Shown here: positions 34,642-55,905 of the stretch, one piece after another
Layout of the letters: every line of letters begins with the position of its first letter
Numbering within the stretch: position 1 is the first letter of the stretch
DNA from: Archegozetes longisetosus
Lineage: Eukaryota; Arthropoda; Arachnida; Sarcoptiformes; Trhypochthoniidae
Direction of reading: 5' to 3'
Assembly: GCA_018873245.2 (NCBI GenBank)
Contig: JAEMBT020000001.1
Span: 1,054,001 to 1,118,000 of the forward strand
DNA length: 64,000 nt
Program-made: the position numbers and the translations under genes
The notes under the pieces: model-generated
Told to the model about the DNA's origin: nothing
Database searches by the model: none
What the model saw: the letters and a program-made list of their open reading frames with translations, nothing else

Positions 34642-35429
34642 ATGAAAGCGATTATTCAAAGAGTACAAAACGCGTCTGTTTTTGGTATGTGTTTCATCAA
34701 TTAAACATTTAACTAATTTCTTAAAATTTAATAAATTTAAAAGTATTATAGCCACTCGTTTAGTTTACAAATTGAACTAAATATTGGTGGCTAATAAATA
34801 TTTTTGAAAAAATTCATTTTTAAAACTAGTATTGATTTCGGTTTCATATCTTAAAGTGAACGGTGAAATGGTCTCACAAATAGGAAAAGGTTTATGTGTT
34901 TTGATTGGTATTTCACGTAATGATAAACCAGAAGATTCCGATTACATGTCAGTCATTAGTATTTTACTTAGTCCTATTGTTCTTACAGTTAAAATAATTA
35001 TTTTTTTCCTCTGATTTTAGTGCTAGAAAAATATTGAATCTTCGTTTGTTTGACAGCGAAGATGGCAAGCGTTGGAGTAATAGTGTTGTTGAAAACAATT
35101 ATGAGATTCTGAGTGTTAGTCAATTCACACTTTATTCTACATTAAAAGGAAATAAACCTGACTTTCATAATGCAATGGATTCCTCAAAATCTGAACAGTT
35201 TTATAATGAATTTTTGCAAAAATTAAAGGACTCATACAAACCAGAATTAGTCAAAGGTATTTGTCATAAAATAAAATTAGAGTTTTATTTTTGTTGTAAT
35301 TTAAGTTATTTTCATTAATAAGATGGTGTTTTTGGTGCATATATGAACGTTAATATCTGTAATGATGGACCCGTTACTATCACTATTGAATCAACTAATC
35401 ACAAAACTGCTCAAATATCCAATAATTGA
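34642..35429 (+). CDS. Dtd: D-aminoacyl-tRNA deacylase (DTD)
   Basis: Hydrolyses D-amino acids wrongly attached to tRNA, a chirality proofreading step in the cytosol. Exons are 34642-34684, 34857-34947, 35021-35256 and 35323-35429; phases agree at every junction and give 158 aa, normal for the family without the long vertebrate tail. Visible motifs: start MKAIIQRVQNASV, GKGLCVLIGIS, RKILNLRLF, the active-site SQFTL followed by KGNKPDFH, FGAYMNV, and NDGPVTITIES, which carries the Gly-Pro pair used to reject L-amino acids. It is divergent from PTRHD1 and followed 257 bp later by CMTR2 on the same strand. Identity is secure. Confidence 0.96.
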
Positions 35430-35621
35430 CGACTATTCTAACCATTCTATGTGAATAATTATAAATTACTTTAATCAAATTTGTATTTTTAAAATTACTC
35501 GAAATTATTTTTCTTTTCATAATTGTTAAAGAGTTTGGTTCTAAAAAAGATTTGGAAACTTTCAAAAAATATTTCAAATGAATTTTTAAATAGATGGCGA
35601 ATGCGATCATGTCTCACCAAC

Positions 35622-35630
35622 ACACGTGCT
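35622..35630. promoter_or_regulatory. E-box in the CMTR2 upstream region
   Basis: ACACGTGCT with a CACGTG core at 35623-35628, 58 bp before the CMTR2 start; the same 9-mer occurs in the PTRHD1/Dtd promoter region. Functional role inferred. Confidence 0.35.
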
Positions 35631-35686
35631 TCTAATGTTTACATAAAATTGTATTTTTGTTTTGTTCAAATTTTGATTAACTCAAA

Positions 35687-38024
35687 ATGAATACAATTGA
35701 CCTGAATGTCAATTATTTATTGAAGCAAAAGACGACTAATTATTCGATACCTGAAAAATCGAACTGTTTTTCAGAATCGATTTGGAAATTGAGTTCATTT
35801 ATGCAAATAAAACAAGAATTAAATGAATGTAAAAACTTATTGAATGACATCAATTTGGATGAATGGTCTTCACACACACAATTCACTGACAGCTCACAAC
35901 TTATTTGTCATCAAATCGTTAAAAAACTGAAAAGCAAGCCTTTGTTACTGACCAGAGCGTGGATTAAATTATATCAAATATTATCTGATTTTAAGATAAT
36001 TGAAAGACATCTAAACGAGCAGAAACCAAAACCAAAATCAATAAATTGTCTTTTATTGTGTGAATGTCCCGGAGGTTTTGTCAATGCTTTAAATCATTAT
36101 ATCATAAGTCATTTTAACCATAATTTGAAATTCTTATGGACCGCAAACACTTTGAATCCTTATTACGAACAAATCGATTACACTATAATTGACGACGAAT
36201 TTATTAAAGATATTAACTGTTTTAATAACTGGTTCTTTGGATCAACAAATACTGGAAATATTCTGGATAAAAGTCTCTTAACTGATCTCAAGAAAAAAGT
36301 CTCGAATGGAGACAAATTTGATTTAATTACTTGTGACGGAAGTATTAATTGTGTGGATTGCCCCGAATCTCAAGAAGAAGTGATAATTCCATTACTTTTT
36401 AGTGAAATAATAATATCTCTGAATGTAATAAAAGAAGGTGGAAGTCTTGTCATCAAATGTTTCACTTTATATGAATGCCAGACATTATGTCTCTTATATT
36501 TGTTGTGCTGTTCTTTTGATTCAATTCATGTCTTCAAACCGACTGCCAGTAAATCAGGAAATTCTGAGATTTATTTGATTTGCATTGGATTCAAAGCAAA
36601 CGAACAAATCAATTCACTTATTTGTCTGTTAAGTGAACATAAATTTACAGATAATTGTAAGGCTTTATTCCCTCTGCAATCACTGTCTCAACAATTTTTA
36701 GCTAAAGTTGAAGAATGTGTCAAATTATTAGCAGATCGACAAAAATTGACAATAAAAACAAATTTACAATTATTCAACAATATATCAGAAAACAAAAAAC
36801 AACAAATTATTAATCATAAGAAATATGTGGCAAAAAGTTTTATCAAAAAGTATAACATTTTTAGTATTTCTGTTTTCGACGAATTGGTCCCAAATTTAGA
36901 TTATCAGCAAAACAATTGTTTGCGATTCAAAAAGTTGAGCACTTTATTGAACAATTCAAACAGTTACAACAATAGAAAACAAATCCATTTCTTTTCTCAG
37001 ATTTGGTTCAAAAAATTGTCTCAAGTCTTGAATGACATGACTAATGATTCGAATGTGAAAAACCAATTAAATGATTTGAAGCGTTGGAAACCAACAAATT
37101 CAAAACCATTTAGAATTCATTTGGTTTTCGGTCAAACATATAATCAGATTTTGTGTTCAAAGTTCTGCGATTTATCGCTACTCATTTCATACAATCATTG
37201 CATTAAATACTCAGAAAAATTTGGAGAAATTGGAAAAACTTTTATTTCATTTAGTTACGAAAGTGTCCAAATTCTAAGAAGTCTTATTTCAGATCTTGAA
37301 ACAGAAATGCCTTTCAGTCGTATTATAAGTTTTGACGATAGCATTGATTTTACTGAACAATTTCGACAACTTTTAGTCAGTAAAGAGCTTCAAGTCGTTT
37401 CGAATTCTCTGAATATTTCATTTGAATCGAATTCAAAGAATGTATTTATAATCAATGCTTTTCATACTTTTAGTTTAGATTTAATGAATGAAAAGCTAGT
37501 CCTGAACGAATTGATTAGACATTTGTGTCAAATGTTTTCATTGATTGGAGAAAACGATTTACTAGTCATACAAATCGGTTTTTCATTAACTCGTTTGACG
37601 ACAGCAGTACTTTATATGATTTCAAAATCGTTCAAATACTTCTCATTAGTTCCATGTATTGACTCTGATATTATGAACAGACACGGATTAATATGTCTTT
37701 TCAAAAGTAAGCGTGATGACAAACAAATAAATTCACAGATTGCAGACCATTTCTCACATATATTAAGTCAAATGAATTCATTGACTGAATTAAAGAGTGA
37801 AGAAGTAAACTATAGTTTAGTAGAAATAATATCAGTTCCTCTCCTTGTTTCAGGTATTCTCTTGAATTTCTTTTGAATAATTTATTTAATACTCATTCGA
37901 GAATTTTTGCTTTTTTATAGATACAAAATTTTACGAAACCTTATTTAATGCAAACTCTATTCACATGATGGAAATATTAAAACAAATGTCAGCTATAATC
38001 ACCAACAATTCTGAAAACAATTAG
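35687..38024 (+). CDS. CMTR2: Cap-specific mRNA 2'-O-methyltransferase 2
   Basis: FtsJ/RrmJ-fold enzyme that methylates the ribose of the second transcribed nucleotide of capped mRNA (cap2). Exons are 35687-37853 and 37921-38024, splitting an Asp codon; total 756 aa, close to the vertebrate protein. The SAM-binding motif is CECPGGFVNALNHY at about 125-138, then WTANTLNPYYE (151-161) and NWFFGSTNTGNI (181-192). The catalytic set is seen as D217 in CDGS, K257 in GGSLVIKCF, and E294 in SKSGNSEIYLI; a lysine around 94 (RAWIKLY) would complete K-D-K-E. Reading through the 67-nt intron adds a few residues and stops, so splicing is needed for the true C terminus. It lies between Dtd and DNALI1 on the same strand. 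Confidence 0.95.
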
Positions 38025-38184
38025 AAATCGATCCAATCAATAGTCAGCTCTGAAAACTTTTAACTTGATTGTAATGCATAAGTCAATTGTTAGACAAGTT
38101 TTGGTAACGGTTAACTTCCGTTTCTAATAAGGTTGTTAAGCATTACATAAACTTTGGAAAAAAATCAATATAACCATTATTCAA

Positions 38185-38190
38185 AATAAA
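38185..38190 (+). terminator. AATAAA between CMTR2 and DNALI1
   Basis: The only AATAAA in the 168-bp gap after the CMTR2 stop. It ends two bases before the DNALI1 start codon, so cleavage directed by it would fall within DNALI1 coding sequence. Confidence 0.4.
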
Positions 38191-38192
38191 AG

Positions 38193-39116
38193 ATGACTGA
38201 ATTCTTACCATTTAAACAAAGTTTTGTTAAATATAGTCATCCAATTCGTAAAAAGATTAATAATGACAGGGGTAGTAAACTGCCAAATAATAATATAGTG
38301 AATGGCAGTTCAACAAATGAAAGCGATTTGATTCAGCCCGTATTGGATTCAATGTTTCCAGTCAAGTAATTTTGATACAATTGATTTGAATTCTATTCTC
38401 ATGAATATATATTGGCTTAGAGTCCATAAAAGTGGCGATTATATCTATGAAGAGCATGTGTCAACAGTTCCGGCTACAAGAATTGACGTCTTGTCCTTAA
38501 AAGAGAGTTTAGATACAGCCCTACAAACATATCAGGCACGAGAAACTGGTATTTGTCCGATAAGAAGACAACTATACGACCAATGCTTTGGTAAATAAGC
38601 TTTCCCAAGTTACAAATTGAATGAATGAAAGATAATCTTTCAGATGAAATCATAAGACAAGTGACCATCAATTGTGTGGATCGAGGATTGTTGTTATACA
38701 ATATTCGCAACGAAATTCGAATGACTATGAGTTCATTGAATTACCTTCGAGAAAGTGGTATAGCTTTTGGAATCAGAACTGCTTTGAGATCCAATATTGA
38801 AGATATCGAAACGCAAAATAATGTAATTAGAATGAAATGTTTTAATTTTACAATCCAATTGCATTGCATTACATTTGTTTAGCTGTTCAAATTGAAAGAA
38901 GAAAATGAATCACTTAGTGTCGAATTAGAGAAATCAAGAAAAGATTTGCAAAATCTATTAGAAGACAAAAACGAAACGATTGAGGCTCTCAATAAGAATC
39001 ATAGGGAAGAAGTTAAAAGATTGAGAACTATTATTCACGAACAAAGAGTGAGTTTGAGAAAGATGAAATATGAAGAAAGAATAATACGATTATTACAATT
39101 GTTATATAGATGTTAA
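38193..39116 (+). CDS. DNALI1: Axonemal dynein light intermediate chain (p28 family)
   Basis: p28-type light chain of inner-arm axonemal dyneins. Exons 38193-38365, 38421-38590, 38644-38822 and 38883-39116 are joined by introns of 53-60 nt, all in phase, giving 251 aa, the usual length. The core is diagnostic: YQARETGICPIRRQLYDQCF, then DEIIRQVTINC, then RGLLLYNIRNEIRMTMSS, followed by a C-terminal coiled coil rich in Glu/Lys (roughly residues 175-245). The N-terminal 60 residues are poorly conserved, as in relatives. Introns were recognised because each exon otherwise ends in a spurious stop just after a GT donor. AATAAA at 39150-39155 is a plausible polyadenylation signal. Confidence 0.93.
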
Positions 39117-39988
39117 TTGAATCGTTAAAAAGGAAAGCGATCAAATTTTAATAAAAAGGAAATGCACCAAATCACACTTGTCGTTATTTATTATTTACGA
39201 TTCTGTAGTAAATAATCTAAATATTACATAAATTGTCAAATGGAGTACAATAAGTGAACCCTGTAGTGATGAAGAGTGACAAGGCGTTTTATGTTAAATG
39301 ATAATTATATGGTAACAATTGTCTCAAAAAGTTAGTTTTCAAATATATATTATACATACACCAGATGTATATAATATATCCAACTTTTAATTATAAAACT
39401 TGAGTCATCATAGAATGCATTTTTGTGATTACACATAAAAGGCAATTAATGCATGTATTTATCTTTTTTTTACTTCTTTACCAAATAGAGAATCACAGTA
39501 TGGAAAAATTCAATCTTTCATCAAATTTCTAGTTATGTGTGTCAAATATTTAATACAATTAATGCGGAGCTAATCAATTTAGGATTCAGTTGAATGCAAT
39601 TGTTATTAAGTGCGATAAATTAAAAGTTAAATAAAATGCCACCGGAAAGAAGGAGTAGAGAAGAGTAGATTAGCTGTTTGCTTACTGCTGCACACGTTAG
39701 CTTTTAAATGTCTAATACAATTGAACCTGTCTAACTGAACACGCAGCTAAGTGGTTTTAAAATGAATAAAAAGCTCTTTCTATGGGTCTGTTTACCAAAA
39801 CCGTTTAACTACAAATATTTTAGACAGGTTTTACTGTATTTTCAAAATAAAATATTTCTAAGAATAGAATAAACAAATAAGTTCTTAATGCTAAAATAGA
39901 TGCGTTAAGTAGGGCTCAATAATATTGATAAATTATAATTTAGTGTAAATATAGCTTAAAGACAGACATTTTTGCCAAAAAATATTGT
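39117..39988. other. Convergent 3' flanks of DNALI1 and scribble
   Basis: Contains the DNALI1 polyadenylation signal (39150-39155) and presumably the scribble 3' UTR on the opposite strand. No coding exon seen. Confidence 0.7.
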
Positions 39989-50339
<10,351 letters not shown>

Positions 50340-51827
50340 TCAATACCATTGTTTGTCCCAAAAATTAGAGATATGCAAATTGGAAGGTATTGAATCTTGA
50401 AACTTGATAGGAGTTCCCGAATAATAAAACTTGTACTCAATCTTTGGGTTCTTATTAGCTTTAATTACTAAAGCCTTGATTACACCCTCGTTAACATTGG
50501 GATTGCCGTCTAAATAAATATTGCTCAGCAGTGGACAACTATTTATTAAATTAGAAAGCGATGAATCAGTTATTTGATTACTACAACTAATTCTTAAACT
50601 TTTTAATTTGTCTAGTTTTGCGATTGAGTCCAAACTTTTATCTGTCAAGTTTTTGCTTGACTTTAATTCAATTAATTTAAGATCTGGAAGGTACAAGTCA
50701 ATATTTTCTAAATTACTATCATTTAAATGCAAAAGATTTAGTTTAAAATACAACAAACTTTTACAGTTTTCAAAACATCTAACACTACCGTAATTTACGG
50801 TTTGGTCAACACTTTCAACTGATTCAAATCTATAGAGATAACGACAATGAAGACTAAAATACTCTAAAGATTGGAAATTTTTAAACAATTGGAAAACATC
50901 TTCTAATATAATAGTGTCATAACTTTCGAAATGAAAAAACTTTAATTTAGTACACACTCGACCAATCATTTTGAGTCCACCAGCAAAAGGTTGGCCAAAA
51001 TAACTGTTAAGATTGACTCTTAAATATTGAAGGTTTACGAAACGTGCTGTTTGTTTGAAAATCTGATTCATATCAGAACTGATCACTTGACTATTGTTAT
51101 CACCAATCTTTATGCAAATTATCAATTTTTTCATCTTATTCGAATATTTATTGGCCAACAACTCTAAATAAGGCAAGTCTGAGTCTTCAGTCACCATAAG
51201 ATCCATTTCTTGTAGTTCTGACAAAAAGTTTTCATTGCTATCAATTAGTTTTAGCGAATCATTAATGGCATAAATAGTTCTCAAATTATGACAATAACTG
51301 AGAAGTAATTTCAAGTTGCCATTAAAGTTGCCGTCAGTTCGAAAAAGTTTCAATTTTTGGCCACAAGTTTGTCCAAAATGAGATAAAACAGAATCACTTA
51401 AGTTGAATCCATCAGTACTTGAAATAGTGATTCGTTGCAAATGCTGACAGTATTTAGAGATGAATAATAATGTCTGCTCATCACAAATACACTTCCAGTT
51501 GAATTGAATGGAATTAATATTAAAACACTTTTTAAGCAGACATTCTAACGAGTGTTTATTAACTGTAAAAATAGTGTAATATTTCGTTTCTTCATAACTA
51601 GTATTTCTTAATTTTTTAACAGAATATTTGCCATCGAAGTCGTCAATAATTAATTTGAAATGTTTATTGAAGATAAGTCTTTGCCATTGTTTGCATACAG
51701 ATTCATGTCTAAACTTATCAATTAATAACAATTGTGACAAAATCAATTCGCATAAGTCATCTCCAAATCTGTCGAATGAATCGCGACTATAATTACTGTT
51801 AACTGAATTCATTTGTTTGTCACACAT
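50340..51827 (-). CDS. F-box/leucine-rich-repeat protein, single exon
   Basis: Probable substrate receptor of an SCF ubiquitin ligase. The 495-aa reading frame is uninterrupted. An F-box lies at about residues 17-55, seen as FGDDLCELILSQLLLIDKFR followed by ESVCKQWQRLIF. Irregular leucine-rich repeats fill the remainder, clearest at the C terminus (LKLIELKSSKNLTDKSLDSI, then LKSLRISCSNQITDSSLSNL). The start is either of two in-frame ATGs (51827 or 15 bp downstream). It has no introns while nearly all neighbours do, and it is Asn/Lys/Ser rich. Such intronless F-box genes form large families in some mites (from memory, not checked). The substrate cannot be told. Confidence 0.85.
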   Translation of the reverse strand: MCDKQMNSVNSNYSRDSFDRFGDDLCELILSQLLLIDKFRHESVCKQWQRLIFNKHFKLIIDDFDGKYSVKKLRNTSYEETKYYTIFTVNKHSLECLLKKCFNINSIQFNWKCICDEQTLLFISKYCQHLQRITISSTDGFNLSDSVLSHFGQTCGQKLKLFRTDGNFNGNLKLLLSYCHNLRTIYAINDSLKLIDSNENFLSELQEMDLMVTEDSDLPYLELLANKYSNKMKKLIICIKIGDNNSQVISSDMNQIFKQTARFVNLQYLRVNLNSYFGQPFAGGLKMIGRVCTKLKFFHFESYDTIILEDVFQLFKNFQSLEYFSLHCRYLYRFESVESVDQTVNYGSVRCFENCKSLLYFKLNLLHLNDSNLENIDLYLPDLKLIELKSSKNLTDKSLDSIAKLDKLKSLRISCSNQITDSSLSNLINSCPLLSNIYLDGNPNVNEGVIKALVIKANKNPKIEYKFYYSGTPIKFQDSIPSNLHISNFWDKQWY

Positions 51828-52351
51828 GTGAGCTATTATTACATGAAACTCTATTCAATTTTACTAATTTATAGGTAATTATAGGTAACTAACAAATGAG
51901 ATCAAAGTTTAAGATTTGCAGATCCATCGAATTGCAACAAAATTGTATTGAGTATTAGTAAAAATAATGGTATAAGTATTAGATTACGTACTTTTATATA
52001 TCTACTAAAGTTTGAGTTATAAGTCAGAAAAAGGCCTACATTACTATAACAGATACGACACTTAATTTTTGTTCGTTACTTCATTTAAATGGCTTTTGTA
52101 AATATTAGTTTAGGAGGAAATCAATCAAATATCGATATTTCGATTGGTTTTTATTTACTGATCAATTAATACTAATTTTATTAAAATAGATGAATGTTTG
52201 GTTCACTTAAGGCGAAGTCTGCTGAATAGTTATGAAATGTAAAGAAGCCATCAATGGATGGATGACTGATAAAAGTTAAGGAAAAAGTTTGATTCGATAT
52301 CTTATTTATTTAAACATCTGTTTGACATCTGAACGACATCTAAATCAAGAA
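51828..52351. promoter_or_regulatory. Divergent intergenic region, F-box gene / VPS50
   Basis: 524 bp between two divergent start codons, so it should contain both promoters. No specific element is distinguishable in the AT-rich sequence. Confidence 0.4.
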
Positions 52352-55300
52352 ATGGATATTAAAAAGAAGTTCAACATTAAGTCGATTATTCGTCAGGTAT
52401 TAATTGAATAAGAAATTTATTTTGAAAATATTTCTAAACGCTTAATAACTTAAGGGTCCGTCGAGTTCTGGCTCAAATACAAATCCTTTTGAGAGATCGC
52501 AACAAAATTCAAATGAGAATCGGTTTGCTAATGATCTAGCGCTGAATTACATCAAAAAAGATGAATTCGTTAACAATTATATGAAAGAGAAAGAGAGACG
52601 AGAATCGGATTGTCGTTCGCCACTCAATAATCCAGAGATCGAAAACGATGTATTGAAGAGCATAGAAGAGGCGTATTTCACAGTCAGCAATGACAGTAAC
52701 GATGCTTTAATTGCCGAACAATTTGTTTTACAAAAGTTACCACAAGACTTAGACCTAAATTATTTGATTGAAGAAAAACAGCGTTTGAAAAGACAATTGA
52801 TTGTTGTGTCGAAAAAAGTATCGGATTTAATATTACAAAACCAATCGGCATATGCGACAGAACTCGAAAGAGTGACTCAATTGCAGACAAGTCTAAGCGA
52901 TGCCATCAAGGTGTGTACAACAGGTCGTAAAAGATTGGATTGCGCTAAACGGGACTTCACTTGTGTCAGTCTCGGTATTGTTGCCAGTTATAGAAGACGT
53001 GAAGTCTTGAAAGCTTTGCTGAAATCACTGCAAACCATCAAAACATTGCAAGAAACTGATATACGATTGAGAGAGCTATTAGAAGAAGACGAAGACTATA
53101 CAGGAGCGATTCAGCTGTATCTGGAGTGCCATAAAGTGGTGAGCAGTTTGAAGCATTACAGTTGTATCAGTGAATTGAATACAAAACTCCAGGACACACT
53201 TGAGATGACTGAAGAACAAATTGATGTGGCACTTTCCAAAATGTGTACTTCTTTTAATAAACAAATCTATCTTAAGCTTCAATGCGCTTATAATCTATTG
53301 GGCAAAACACAAACAGCAATGGATCAGCTGTTAATGCATTTTGCCAGTGCCATTCACAATAAGGCCTTTAGTATTGTCTTGGGTTATGTCGAGCTGTTCG
53401 CAAATAATGACACTTCAGCTAATTTTCATAAACGACAATACAATGAGTTGTGTAAATGTCTCAAAACCGAGTGTTTCCTTCCATGTCTGACAGACTTGTG
53501 TAAAGCCTTGTGGGATATTATGTTGAATTATTACCGAATACTATCATTGCATAGAGAAGAAGAGGGAGAAGTGCAAGAAACCAATGAAGACGAAGAAGTC
53601 TCATCTCCAAAAACTGGTGATGATATTGAAATATCATTCAATAAACGTTTTGTGAAACAGAAGTTAGAGCACGGACTCGGAAGGGTTTGGCAAGACGTAC
53701 AACAAAAAGTGCGAACTTTAGTGCAAAATCATAACTTATCGCAATATAACTTTGATGAGTTCATCAAAATTCTTGGGGTAGCTGAAAGAATGGTTGACAT
53801 CGGGGAAGAGTTTTGTGGCAATAAATCTGAAGATCTGCAGAATTTTTTACATAAGCAAACCATAAACTATTTTCAAAACTATCACAACTCTTGTATTTTA
53901 ACGTTGAAGGTATTTCTTGACAATGAAATATGGACTTTATGTCCAGCACATAACTTCAGTTTAACTCATTTGCAAGAGTTTTCATTTCTGAGGACAAGTA
54001 TTCTATTTCGTGGCATTTTATCTCCGAATACATCTCCCACTAAGAGAGAAAAGTTTTCATTTTACTTCTCAAAGCAATATTTAGAACAAACCAATGTTTT
54101 AATGTCCACTCCTTTTGATATGGACAATCAAGATGTTGAAGAAGAGAATCAAGAATCGGACCCAGCAAACGATACAAACGATTCGAACCTAAATCAGATA
54201 CCAAACGGAGATATTTCGAACGAAACCGACCCAATAGTTTCGACGACAGCACTGAATGTTCTGCGATTTTTTGGTAAATACATGCATGTGATGAACATAT
54301 TGAGACCAATCGCTTTTGATGTCTTGCTTTGTATGTTCCAACTGTTCGACTACTACTTGTTCACTATTTATAAGTTTTTTGGTAAAGATATGTTGAATTT
54401 ATCTGAAGCTTCATTAAGTAATGAAATGAAAGTTACACTAAAGCGTATTAGCGAAAACTTAATTCTTGAAGAAAATAATGACTCGAATCAACCAACAAAT
54501 AAGTATAATTCTCCTGTGCTCTCACCAGAAGTCGACATGTCTTCATCTGAGAAGTTGTTTGGTTTGGCTGAAAGAATAGTCGCAGTCGAGTCTTTGTGAG
54601 TAAAGCTTATTTTCCCTCATTAAAGCAGTATTTGGTCTGGAATTGTATTGATCTTCTATTTTTATAGAGTTTTTTTGTCAAATCAATTCAAATGTTTGAA
54701 ATCACATCTCGAAAGTCTAATACCAAAAGAGAAGAAATCATGTTTACAGCAATACTTCAATCAAGTAAATCACTTAAATCTTTGAATTTATAGTTGAGAA
54801 AAGTTGATTAATTGTCTTAATTGATTGCAAAGGTTGTGTCGATTGGCTCGGATTTGCGAAAGCCATCCTATATGTGGGTTACAGTAAAATGTGTGCAATA
54901 CGAACAAGTGGTCAGTTTGATGTCTCAAACGCAATGGAATACTAGAGAAATATTGTCAATGCACAACACATACGTTGACTTATTGTTACGTGAATTACAA
55001 ATATTTAGTATGCGCTTCACTGAAGTCTGTCAAAAACAGTTATCGGGAATCAATCAACCAAAAGAAGTTTATAACCTGTTGTGGGAAAATATCCTACGTT
55101 TGTCTAATAGGACTTTCATTGAGGGCTTTTCTCAGGCCAAAAGGTGTACGAATGAAGGACGAGCTCTGATGCAGTTGGATTATCAACAGTTCTTAACTAA
55201 AGTCGAAAGTCTGACAACCATCAGACCTATTCCTGAACGAGAACTTGTCGAAGAATATATTAAGGCTTATTATTTAACTGAACCGGCACTTATTGAATGG

Positions 55301-55432
55301 ATCAAAACTAGAAAAGAATATAATCCAAAGCAAATCATTGGATTAGTTAATTGTATTACAAATGATAATAAGAAAATGAGAGTTAGACTTATGTCAGTCA
55401 TTGAACAGACTTTTCAACAGACGCTAAAGTAA
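52352..55432 (+). CDS. VPS50: Syndetin / VPS50, subunit of the EARP tethering complex
   Basis: Subunit that replaces VPS54 in the EARP complex, tethering vesicles for recycling from endosomes. Exons are 52352-52396, 52455-54595, 54668-54764 and 54833-55432; phases agree and give 960 aa, matching animal syndetins. The short first exon (MDIKKKFNIKSIIRQ) resembles the family N terminus. The conserved N-terminal domain (about 70-330) has KKVSDLILQNQSAY, RTIKTLQ-like SLQTIKTLQETDIRL, and HYSCISELNTKLQDTLE. An acidic, disordered linker follows. The C-terminal domain begins near 690 and includes NRTFIEGFSQAKRCTNEGRA, LMQLDYQQFL and IKAYYLTE. AATAAA at 55548-55553 is a likely polyadenylation signal. 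Identity secure. Confidence 0.96.
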
Positions 55433-55547
55433 AGAAAAAGTTCTGAATCTCTCTATAGTTGAAACAGTGTTTTATTAAACAATTTATAGATATTTTTATT
55501 GAATGTTCACTCATTTGATCCGATATTAAGTGATCTAATTTACTACT

Positions 55548-55553
55548 AATAAA
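55548..55553 (+). terminator. Likely VPS50 polyadenylation signal
   Basis: AATAAA 116 bp after the VPS50 stop codon. Confidence 0.45.
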
Positions 55554-55611
55554 ATATATTTATTTATTCAAATTCCCAAACAGTTGATCTTTGATTTTAA
55601 TGGAGCCTAAA

Positions 55612-55674
55612 GAAAAGTTCTGAAAAAGTTCTGAAAAAGTTCTGAAAAAGTTCTGAAAAAGTTCTGAAAAAGTT
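55612..55674. repeat. 11-bp tandem repeat downstream of VPS50
   Basis: Nearly six copies of GAAAAAGTTCT. A single matching copy (GAAAAAGTTCTGA) also lies just past the VPS50 stop at 55434-55446. Confidence 0.9.
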
Positions 55675-55798
55675 GTTGCCCTCTCAGAGAATATGGGTCT
55701 ATGAGTATTTCACAATCAATGACCAATCAACAAATGAATGTCAAAGTTTTTAAAGTTTTTTAAATTGTAAATTGAAGGCAAAACGTTTGAGGCCTAAG

Positions 55799-55807
55799 GC
55801 ATGCGCA
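55799..55807. promoter_or_regulatory. NRF1/Ewg-like motif upstream of AAAS
   Basis: GCATGCGCA, the core of the NRF1 consensus, about 100 bp before the AAAS start. ATGCGCAGT also occurs in the scribble upstream region (about 49173). Confidence 0.4.
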
Positions 55808-55905
55808 GTCAGTGTCAGATTTTATTTTTGACCGGCTTTTCAAAAAAGATTTCATTCGACTGATTATTTAATAAAATTAAAATTTGATTATTTATTATTA
55901 ACAAA

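Noticed and set aside
37854-37876. CMTR2 ending by read-through into its intron
   Set aside because: A GT donor at 37854 and acceptor at 37919-37920 keep phase and give a normal C terminus.
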